Of a stretch of 38,090 bases of DNA, positions 15,031-21,293 are shown piece by piece. Numbering within the stretch: the first letter of the stretch is position 1; every line of letters begins with the position of its first letter. Origin of the DNA: Lachnospiraceae bacterium UBA1778 (lineage in GTDB: Bacteria; Bacillota; Clostridia; Lachnospirales; Lachnospiraceae); the NCBI GenBank assembly GCA_002315255.1, contig DCGM01000007.1, positions 7,179 through 45,268 of the forward strand, in the 5' to 3' direction. Position numbers and translations under genes: made by a program. The notes beneath the pieces were generated by a model. The model had not been told where the DNA came from, made no database searches, and saw nothing but the letters and a program-made list of their open reading frames with translations.

Positions 15031-15999
15031 TTATGTCTCGACGCGCTGGCGCTTCCGATACTCTGCCGGCGTAACCCCCTGGTTCTTTTTAAAGCAGGCG
15101 ATAAAATAGCTCTCCTCTGCCCCTACAGCTGCCGCGACCTCTGCGATGGAGCGGTCCGTTTCCCGTAGAAGCTCTTTTGCGCGGTTCATACGGATCACCG
15201 TCAGATACTCCGCCGGCGATAGCCCGTATGCCTCCTTAAAGCGACGCTGCAGAAGAAAAGGCGAGACATTGACCTCTTTACCCATATCCGCAAGCGTCAG
15301 CTTACTGCCATAGTGAAGATTCAAATAATCTTTAATACGCGCTACATAGTCAGGCCTTTTCGATGTGACGGTATTCGCGTTCTTTCCTTCAATGCACTCG
15401 AGAAACAGGGCCGTGAGCAAGCAGGAAACACGGAGATCATCATGTTGAGACATCTCCTTCTGTTCAGCGGCTTCCTTCAGGGTGCCTTCCTGCATGGTGC
15501 CTTCCTGCATGGCGGCTTCCTTCTCGGCGGCTCCCTTCTCAGCGGTTCGAAGGATATCTCGGAGAATCTCCTCCGCACGCGCCACGCAGGACGGATATAC
15601 CACATTTTCACCGCCGCTCTCCTGAAGAAACCCGCGGTAATAGGCATCCGACGTGGCGCCTCCAAACCGTACCCACAGCGCCTCCAAAGGCTTTTCCGAC
15701 GGCTCAGGAATAAGCTGATAAGGCTCGCTGCAGTCAATCCAAGCTGCTCTTCCGGGAAGCAGCTTCCGCTCTTTTCCGTTCACGCTCAGCACTCCGCACC
15801 CCGACACTGTCAGAAGAATCAGCCAAAGAGACCTATGCTCCGCGTCCAGCTTCTCCAGGCCTTTCCTTACGCCTGATCCGACGGCAAACATCCCTGTGTC
15901 CTCTGCGAAAAGAAGTTTCTCGCGAGCAAACTCCCCTGGCTTCAGCCATTCTCTTACTTCGTATGTTCTTACTGTAAACTGATCTTCGCTTTTTTTCAT
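15031..15999 (-). CDS. AraC-family transcriptional regulator
   Basis: A 322-residue regulator. Residues about 10-150 resemble an AraC-type cupin sensor domain (SVNGKERKLLPGRAAWIDCS). About 225-320 is the double helix-turn-helix DNA-binding domain (LTLADMGKEVNVSPFLLQRRFKEAYGLSP..., then IAEVAAAVGAEESYFIACFKKNQGVTPAEYRKRQ). The linker carries imperfect five-residue repeats (MQEGT twice, then LKEAA). It is divergent from the rhamnulose-phosphate aldolase gene, the usual layout of a sugar-responsive activator and its target. GAGGAG precedes the ATG closely. The ligand is unknown; L-rhamnose or a related deoxysugar is a reasonable guess from the neighbour. Confidence 0.85.
   Translation of the reverse strand: MKKSEDQFTVRTYEVREWLKPGEFAREKLLFAEDTGMFAVGSGVRKGLEKLDAEHRSLWLILLTVSGCGVLSVNGKERKLLPGRAAWIDCSEPYQLIPEPSEKPLEALWVRFGGATSDAYYRGFLQESGGENVVYPSCVARAEEILRDILRTAEKGAAEKEAAMQEGTMQEGTLKEAAEQKEMSQHDDLRVSCLLTALFLECIEGKNANTVTSKRPDYVARIKDYLNLHYGSKLTLADMGKEVNVSPFLLQRRFKEAYGLSPAEYLTVIRMNRAKELLRETDRSIAEVAAAVGAEESYFIACFKKNQGVTPAEYRKRQRVET
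15480..15548. repeat. 15-bp tandem repeats in the araC-type gene linker
   Basis: Imperfect 15-bp units (GGTGCCTTCCTGCAT twice, then GGCGGCTTCCTTCTC and GGCGGCTCCCTTCTC) encode five-residue repeats in frame. They fall between the sensor and DNA-binding domains, where length changes would be tolerated. Confidence 0.75.
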
Positions 16000-16029
16000 A
16001 GTCTCCTCGGAAGTGCAAGATTTCTATAT

Positions 16030-16042
16030 TTGTTCGCAAGTT
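16030..16042 (+). promoter_or_regulatory. Shared motif between araC-type gene and aldolase
   Basis: TTGTTCGCAAGTT matches 12 of 13 bases of the motif in the GH2 promoter region. It lies just downstream of a plausible araC promoter on the minus strand (TAGACT, 17 bp, TATCAT), so it could mediate self-repression or activation of the divergent aldolase. Confidence 0.4.
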
Positions 16043-16086
16043 AATGATATACCCGTTTCTAAAAAAAGTCTATATTATTATTCGGG

Positions 16087-16102
16087 CACGAAACGATTAG
16101 CG
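16087..16102 (+). promoter_or_regulatory. LacI-type operator before the aldolase gene
   Basis: CACGAAACGATTAGCG is identical to the 16-mer at 13839-13854. It is 43 bp upstream of the aldolase start. The aldolase is therefore probably repressed with the glycan locus as well as controlled by the AraC-type protein. Confidence 0.65.
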
Positions 16103-16144
16103 TTAAAAAAAGCGCCCAACCACGAAAGGGATTGAAAAGTCATT

Positions 16145-16957
16145 ATGAAAAACATTTTTGAAGCTCCTTTTATTCTGCGAATGAGAAAAGTCACCCAGAA
16201 CGCATACCGCATGGGCTGGGACGAGCGTAACGGCGGCAATATCAGCTGCATCTTAGACGAAGAAGAACTGAAGGATTATCTCGATTTAAACCATGTGATC
16301 CGCACGATTCCTACCGGCTTTGACGCCACTCCGCTGATCGGAAAAATCTTCCTGGTCACCGGCACCGGCAGCTACTTCCAGGATATCGGTTTCGATCCGG
16401 AGAGCACTCTCGGCATCGTCCGAATCGCGAAGGACGGCACCACCGCCGAGCTCCTCTGGGGCTACAAGGGCGGCGGCAAGTTCACGAGTGAGATGCCGGC
16501 CCACCTGATGACACATATGGCCCGCTTACAGAAGGATCCGAACCACCGCGTAGTCATGCATTGCCATCCTACGAATATCGTCGCGATGACCTTTGTCCAT
16601 GAACTGACCGATAAGGCAATCTCACACTCGCTGTGGCAGATGATTACTGAGTGTATGGTCGTTTTCCCGGACGGCGTTGGCGTCCTTCCGTGGATGCTCT
16701 GCGGCACCAATGAAATCGGCATTGCCACCGCTGAAAAAATGAAAGAGTTCCGCATCGTTCTGTGGCCGCACCACGGTATTTACGGCGTCGGCACGGACAT
16801 GGATGAAGCGTTCGGCCTCATCGAGACCGTAGAAAAAGCAGCTCAGCTTTATATGATGACCGCTCATCTTCCGCGCCTCAATACGATTACCGACGACCAG
16901 CTCCGCCTCGTCGCTGATGCTTTCCATGTGAAGGCCCGTGAAGACTTTTTAGATTAA
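16145..16957 (+). CDS. rhaD: Rhamnulose-1-phosphate aldolase
   Basis: A 270-residue class II aldolase very similar in pattern and length to E. coli RhaD. Shared blocks include GWDERNGGN (24-32), TSEMPAH with catalytic Glu116, VVMHCHPTN with zinc ligands His139 and His141, VVFPDGVG.LPWM, and WPHHGIYG with His210. It splits L-rhamnulose 1-phosphate into dihydroxyacetone phosphate and L-lactaldehyde in the cytoplasm; related substrates cannot be excluded. No rhamnose isomerase or kinase gene is in the window. Upstream are the LacI-type operator and a weak AAAGGG ribosome site about 14 nt from the ATG. The gene ends at a terminator shared with the convergent tocopherol-cyclase-like gene. Confidence 0.9.
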   Translation: MKNIFEAPFILRMRKVTQNAYRMGWDERNGGNISCILDEEELKDYLDLNHVIRTIPTGFDATPLIGKIFLVTGTGSYFQDIGFDPESTLGIVRIAKDGTTAELLWGYKGGGKFTSEMPAHLMTHMARLQKDPNHRVVMHCHPTNIVAMTFVHELTDKAISHSLWQMITECMVVFPDGVGVLPWMLCGTNEIGIATAEKMKEFRIVLWPHHGIYGVGTDMDEAFGLIETVEKAAQLYMMTAHLPRLNTITDDQLRLVADAFHVKAREDFLD

Positions 16958-16979
16958 TCCTCTTAACACAAAAAATGAA

Positions 16980-17015
16980 AAAGCTCTGCGCCATCGGACG
17001 CAGAGCTTTATTTTT
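16980..17015 (+). terminator. Terminator after rhaD, probably bidirectional
   Basis: An 11-bp perfect stem AAAGCTCTGCG/CGCAGAGCTTT (16980-16990 with 16999-17009) and an 8-nt loop is followed by TTATTTTTAT. An A-rich run on the other side would serve the convergent leftward gene. Confidence 0.9.
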
Positions 17016-17030
17016 ATGACCTCACGGACT

Positions 17031-17070
17031 ACATTGCTTCACATTGTTTCACATTGCTTCACATTGCTTC
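17031..17070. repeat. 10-bp tandem repeats beyond the stop of the tocopherol-cyclase-like gene
   Basis: Four units of ACATTGCTTC (one with T for C) with exact 10-bp spacing end 2 bp before the TGA stop at 17073-17075. They lie between the stop and the terminator and do not include coding sequence. Confidence 0.95.
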
Positions 17071-17072
17071 CG

Positions 17073-18203
17073 TCAGTCATACTCGCCGTATTCACAGCCT
17101 ATGTTTTGAGCAGTAATCACATCTATAACCTTTTCTTTCTTTCCATTCTTTTCAAATAACTTAATCACGCCGGTGCCGTTTCCCCCATTCCAAAGCCTGT
17201 TATGTCTTTTCGATCCGTCCGGTTCCTCATAATTCACCAGAAGCATATCTTTTTTAAAGCATTCGATATCACTGATCATTACGCTTCTACGTTTTTCCTG
17301 TCTGACATGCCAGATAATCTTATCTTCCGTTTCAGTAGCGATAAATTCTGTTTTTGGCATCGTCCAGAACTTTGAAAAGTTATATTCATACTCCCTGCCC
17401 TCGTAATAGAATCCGCCAAGCAGTTTTCTTTCCAGCGCCACAAAATACACCTTTGGCCTTCCGCCGCCAATGTCAAATACACTGTTTTCGAGTTTCTTTC
17501 CTGTAATCTGGCTGGTCAGATGGTTTGATGACAGCCAAACCCAGGGAGATGTAAATCCTCTTCCCCAATTCTTATCCGCATAACCATAGGAAGTTTCAGG
17601 TTTTACGAGATATCTTTGTCCGTTTAAAAAAATCTCTCCCTCATATAGCGATTTCATCCCCTCCGCATGCCAGTACATTTCAAAAGCCTTGATAGCTCTG
17701 AAAAAACGGCTGGCGCCATAGCCTACATTGTAGGCGATCTTCTTTTCAATGCGAAGGTTCCAGGACATCGTCCCATAACCGCACATATATTCCGGATGAG
17801 CCAGAGATTCCTCGCGGCTTATTTCAATGCTCCCCTTCAAGCTGATATCGGACGCGAAAAACACGCCGGACGAAACGCTGTACGGCGCTTTCGAATGAAT
17901 CTCCACATCATCCCATGCGATGAATTTATGAAGCTGCGCCGCGTCTTCCCCCCACCATCCGGCTTTAATCATGAGGTAAGACGGTTTAATCCCCTTCACC
18001 TTATTCTCCGGCAGCTGCCCAAGAACTGGATCCTTTCCGCCGAGCGCCGGATTACATGTAAAGAATTCAATGAAGAACGGCTTCTCTTCACCTGTCGCTT
18101 CATTTATGCCGGTGAAAGAATGCCACCACCAGTCATAACCTTCTTTCGCAAAGGACCCATTAAGCATCCATTCATTTCTTCTGCTGTCTTGCTTTGAAAA
18201 CAT
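17073..18203 (-). CDS. Tocopherol-cyclase-like protein
   Basis: A 376-residue protein with features of the tocopherol cyclase family (Pfam PF14249), a two-half calycin-like beta-barrel. The signature-like segment YADKNWGRGFTSPWVW (208-223) matches the family's conserved D/EKNWG block. An aromatic N-terminus (YDWWWHSF) and PFFIEFF also fit. No signal peptide or membrane segment is visible. Plant and cyanobacterial members close the chromanol ring of vitamin E. That reaction is unlikely in an anaerobe, so the function here is unknown; lipid or isoprenoid binding is possible. It lies 50 bp after the dUTPase gene and ends the leftward series. Codon use looks more AT-rich than in neighbours. Confidence 0.6.
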   Translation of the reverse strand: MFSKQDSRRNEWMLNGSFAKEGYDWWWHSFTGINEATGEEKPFFIEFFTCNPALGGKDPVLGQLPENKVKGIKPSYLMIKAGWWGEDAAQLHKFIAWDDVEIHSKAPYSVSSGVFFASDISLKGSIEISREESLAHPEYMCGYGTMSWNLRIEKKIAYNVGYGASRFFRAIKAFEMYWHAEGMKSLYEGEIFLNGQRYLVKPETSYGYADKNWGRGFTSPWVWLSSNHLTSQITGKKLENSVFDIGGGRPKVYFVALERKLLGGFYYEGREYEYNFSKFWTMPKTEFIATETEDKIIWHVRQEKRRSVMISDIECFKKDMLLVNYEEPDGSKRHNRLWNGGNGTGVIKLFEKNGKKEKVIDVITAQNIGCEYGEYD

Positions 18204-18253
18204 CGCTAATTACCCCTGCTCCACAAGCACGCTCCGCGTCGTGTTCATATTTG

Positions 18254-18685
18254 TTACAGAATTCCGGTCGTCCCGAATCCGCCGCGGTTTTCATCGCTTA
18301 AATGCTCCGTGACGGTGAACTCTATCTTCGGCTGATGCGCCATAATGCGGAACTGGCAGATGCGGTCATTGACATGGACGGTCACATCCCGCGTCGGAAG
18401 CGCCGGGAAAAACCACTGGTCATCATCGCCCGAATACGTTTCGTCGATGATCCCGAACGCGTTTGCCTGTAAAATGCCGAAATTCTTAAAAGTCGAGCTC
18501 CGCGCGACTACATACGCTTCGTATCCTTCCGGAAGTTTCATCGCGATTCCGAGCGGGATCAGCGTAAGCTCGCCCTTTTTTAAGTCCATTTCCTTCGCGC
18601 ACCGAAGGTCGATCCAATCGGATTTTCCATCGATATAGCGAAGCGGTTCAATCTCATCTGACAAATATTTGATCTGAATTTCCAT
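18254..18685 (-). CDS. dut: dUTP diphosphatase
   Basis: A 143-residue trimeric-type dUTPase. The five-motif pattern is recognisable: DLRCA (motif 1), ARSSTF (2), GIIDETYSGDDDQW (3), the RICQFRI segment (4), and the C-terminal RGGFGTTG (5) that closes over the nucleotide. It hydrolyses dUTP to dUMP and pyrophosphate, keeping uracil out of DNA and feeding thymidylate synthesis. The start follows AGGAGA. It lies 110 bp after the folD-like gene, within the leftward series. Confidence 0.88.
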   Translation of the reverse strand: MEIQIKYLSDEIEPLRYIDGKSDWIDLRCAKEMDLKKGELTLIPLGIAMKLPEGYEAYVVARSSTFKNFGILQANAFGIIDETYSGDDDQWFFPALPTRDVTVHVNDRICQFRIMAHQPKIEFTVTEHLSDENRGGFGTTGIL

Positions 18686-18749
18686 AAACTCTCCTGATAT
18701 CTGCCGCCGCGGTCATCGGTCAGCTGTCTTCATTTCCATTCATCCGTCC

Positions 18750-18819
18750 GGGTATTTCCTGCATTGCCTACATTTCGGGCATTTCCTGCATTTGCCTACA
18801 TTTCTGGCATTTCCTGCAT
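18750..18819. repeat. 27-28 bp tandem repeats across the folD-like stop codon
   Basis: Units start at 18750 (27 bp), 18777 (28 bp) and 18805 (15 bp matched). Each contains GGCATTTCCTGCAT or a one-base variant. The gene-proximal part encodes the C-terminal MQEMPEM, and the TAG stop (18796-18798) lies in the second unit. Confidence 0.9.
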
Positions 18820-19770
18820 GAACCGGTGATTGGCCCACGCCTTTACGAGGTGCTTTATCAGCACCGCAGAGGTCAATGCGCCTACGCCGTTCGGCACAGG
18901 TGCCACGCTTTCCGCGACCACCGAAACAGATTCGAAATCGCAGTCCCCGAAGTACCGTCCGTCTTTCTCATGAATTCCGCAATCGATCACTGTCGCGCCG
19001 GTCTTCACAAAAGACGCGTCTACCAGCTTCTCTTTTCCGCAGGAAACGACTAAAATATCAGCCTTACGGCAGATTTCACGGATATTATCCGTCTTCGAAT
19101 GGCAAACTGTCACATCTGCGCCGGATAATGAAAAAAGTTCTGAAACCGGTTTTCCGACGCGCGGCGAACGGCCGATAACTGCAGCCTTCTTCCCCTCTAT
19201 CGGAATCTTATAATAGGCCAAAAGGTCCATGACAGCTTCTGCCGTGCACGGAATACACTTTTCCGAGACCCCGTCGAGGTCCTTCTCTTCGTTCGTCTCT
19301 TCCGAAATAACAGCTGCGATCTCCTTCGACGGATACGGAGCCAACGGGAGAACGCCATCGATCTCCGGCTTCCGATTCAGTTCCCGGTAAAACACGCGGA
19401 ATTCTTCAGCCGAAATTGCTTCAGGAACCGGATAAATCTCTATTCCGTCATCGCAGGAAAATACAAAATGATAGGCCTGCCGGATACCGGACAGGTACGC
19501 TTTTACACCGGAATCCAGCACGAAATCCGATCGATAGCCCGGGATGCAGCGAGAAACGATATTCGGCGGGAAATTCGGGCTCTTTACAGGAAAATCCTTT
19601 GTGAATACGACCACCGCTATCCTTGGGAGAAGCGCTTTCTGACGGTTTCCGGTGTCAGAATCTCTTTCCGCTTCTGGCCCACCGGCTCTCGGATCTTTCC
19701 AGGATTCATCATATTCTTTTAAGTTTTTCAGAAGGGCTAACGCCGCTTCTTTTCCGGTTAAAAGTCTCAT
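18796..19770 (-). CDS. FolD-like protein lacking canonical catalytic residues
   Basis: A 324-residue protein aligned with FolD (methylene-tetrahydrofolate dehydrogenase/cyclohydrolase). Matching blocks are EKDLDG (162-167), PCTAEAV (174-180), the nucleotide-binding VIGRSPRVGKP (198-208) and APVPNGVG. In the catalytic segment, E. coli Y-V-A-S-K corresponds to Y92-L-S-G-I96, so the essential Lys is Ile. The Gln of LVQLPLP corresponds to Leu143. Extra sequence is inserted at about 25-46 and 58-88. It may be a reduced-activity, dehydrogenase-only or folate-binding variant. The start ATG has only a weak GGGAAG site. It follows wzy by 16 bp. Its end is repeated in tandem. Confidence 0.75.
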   Translation of the reverse strand: MRLLTGKEAALALLKNLKEYDESWKDPRAGGPEAERDSDTGNRQKALLPRIAVVVFTKDFPVKSPNFPPNIVSRCIPGYRSDFVLDSGVKAYLSGIRQAYHFVFSCDDGIEIYPVPEAISAEEFRVFYRELNRKPEIDGVLPLAPYPSKEIAAVISEETNEEKDLDGVSEKCIPCTAEAVMDLLAYYKIPIEGKKAAVIGRSPRVGKPVSELFSLSGADVTVCHSKTDNIREICRKADILVVSCGKEKLVDASFVKTGATVIDCGIHEKDGRYFGDCDFESVSVVAESVAPVPNGVGALTSAVLIKHLVKAWANHRFMQEMPEM

Positions 19771-19786
19771 TGAAATCGCTTCCCGT

Positions 19787-21235
19787 TTAAAGCTTCATCT
19801 CCGCCTTCAAGCGGCTTCCGTGGAATTTAAAGAATCCGTCCTGCGTGCACCAGAACCCGATAGCGAGCGTGGCGAGCAGATAGAACCAGGTAGTCGGATT
19901 GCTGAACCAGGTAGTGAAGAACGAAAGCGCCGCATATATCCAAAGCTGCGCATAAAGAAGCAGTCCAAAAGCCTTCTGATACTTGTTTTTTATCGAATAA
20001 GCGTACGAAGAAAAGGCGCCGAAAAGGAGTGCGAGCAATGCGACTCCGAAATAGGAGAAATCGCCGTACGCATCATAGATGACTGAAACGGTCGTCAGCG
20101 TCGGCTCCGTAAAGAAACGCTCAACACTTAAGAATTCCCCCATTGACGGAAGGAACTTAAGACCGGTCAGGCAGATGAACGGATAAAGCTGCCGCGTTCC
20201 GTAGGAATACTGCGAAAGCTTCATCGTCAGGAGATTAAAGTTCTCGAGATTATTGACGACATAAATATACGGGTACTGGATCGCGACAGAGGTCGTAGGA
20301 TCGTAGAACGCGAACACTTCCTGCAGATACCCGTCCGGATAATGCCGGCCGATCGTCACAATCACAAAGAGCCCGGCTGCGAGCGCAAGTCCGATGCCCA
20401 CAATTAGAAGCTTCTTTTTATTCGATAACCGGAGCAGAAAAATCAGGATCAGAAGCGTGATTCCTGCACCGAAAACGATCTGAAGCTTCGACAAAAGCGC
20501 GACCGGAATCAGGAAGCAGATCATATTGACAGCGATAAGAAAGAGCGCTTCCTTCTTCGACACTCCGCCTTCTTTCTTCGGACTGCCGGCTTCTGTTTTA
20601 ACGACTCCTACTGCTTTTTTCTTCGCGAAGAAATAGTAGACGGTCAAGCCGTGCGCCAGGAAACCGGAAACGACGAAATAATGGATGCCCGTAATATGAA
20701 AATCCGTATACGCATGCGGCTTGTTCCGGACCAGAATCGGCATCTCGAAATTAAAGCGGATACACTCTGCGAGGAATCCTGCGAGCGAAAGAGCTGCGAT
20801 GATCAGAATCGCAGAACGCACATTGCGAAGGTAAGACGCAGGAGTGGCCACGGCGTCCAGACTCATCACCCTTTTTCTTTTTTCTGAAAGGATCTGAACC
20901 AAGTCAAATCCTGCCATAAAGCCAAAATAATAGAGCCCGACGCAGAGCCAGGTAATCTTCGTCCAATCCTCCTGAAGACTGCTCAGCTGAAGCCGTGAAA
21001 GAGCCACAGCCCCGAACCATGAAACGGTAAGGACAATGCGGATATCAAGGATCTCATGTGATTCGGCAAAAACCGCTGCGGTTTCGGCCGCAATGAGCAG
21101 AAGGAACAGCACGAGAGAAACTACATTTTTCCCCTGAAATGCGGTATAAGCCGCCGGAACAAACAAAAGAAGCCCGATACAATACCGGACAATTGCAAAT
21201 GCTGCTTTCGGACTGAATTTCTTTCTTTTCGCCAT
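19787..21235 (-). CDS. Oligosaccharide repeat-unit polymerase (Wzy-like membrane protein)
   Basis: A 482-residue multi-spanning membrane protein, with about ten or more hydrophobic segments spread along its length. The C-terminal block GLKFLPSMGEFLSVERFFTE followed by TTVSVIYDAYGDFSYFGV resembles bacterial O-antigen/repeat-unit polymerases (Wzy-like), in which an acidic DFG-type loop is conserved. It would join lipid-linked repeat units at the outer face of the membrane. I chose the ATG at 21235, preceded by AGGA with a 6-nt spacer; an ATG five codons earlier has no such site. It follows the ftsZ terminator by about 25 bp, so it depends on read-through or an undetected promoter. No other capsule genes adjoin it. 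Confidence 0.7.
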   Translation of the reverse strand: MAKRKKFSPKAAFAIVRYCIGLLLFVPAAYTAFQGKNVVSLVLFLLLIAAETAAVFAESHEILDIRIVLTVSWFGAVALSRLQLSSLQEDWTKITWLCVGLYYFGFMAGFDLVQILSEKRKRVMSLDAVATPASYLRNVRSAILIIAALSLAGFLAECIRFNFEMPILVRNKPHAYTDFHITGIHYFVVSGFLAHGLTVYYFFAKKKAVGVVKTEAGSPKKEGGVSKKEALFLIAVNMICFLIPVALLSKLQIVFGAGITLLILIFLLRLSNKKKLLIVGIGLALAAGLFVIVTIGRHYPDGYLQEVFAFYDPTTSVAIQYPYIYVVNNLENFNLLTMKLSQYSYGTRQLYPFICLTGLKFLPSMGEFLSVERFFTEPTLTTVSVIYDAYGDFSYFGVALLALLFGAFSSYAYSIKNKYQKAFGLLLYAQLWIYAALSFFTTWFSNPTTWFYLLATLAIGFWCTQDGFFKFHGSRLKAEMKL

Positions 21236-21260
21236 AGAATTTCCTATCATTGTTACGATG

Positions 21261-21288
21261 AAAAAGACCCGGAAAAAATCCGGGTCTT
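21261..21288 (-). terminator. Terminator after ftsZ
   Basis: A 9-bp stem AAGACCCGG/CCGGGTCTT (21264-21272 with 21280-21288) and a 7-nt loop are followed on the minus strand by TTTTT. It lies just after the ftsZ stop and just before wzy. Confidence 0.85.
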
Positions 21289-21293
21289 CATTC

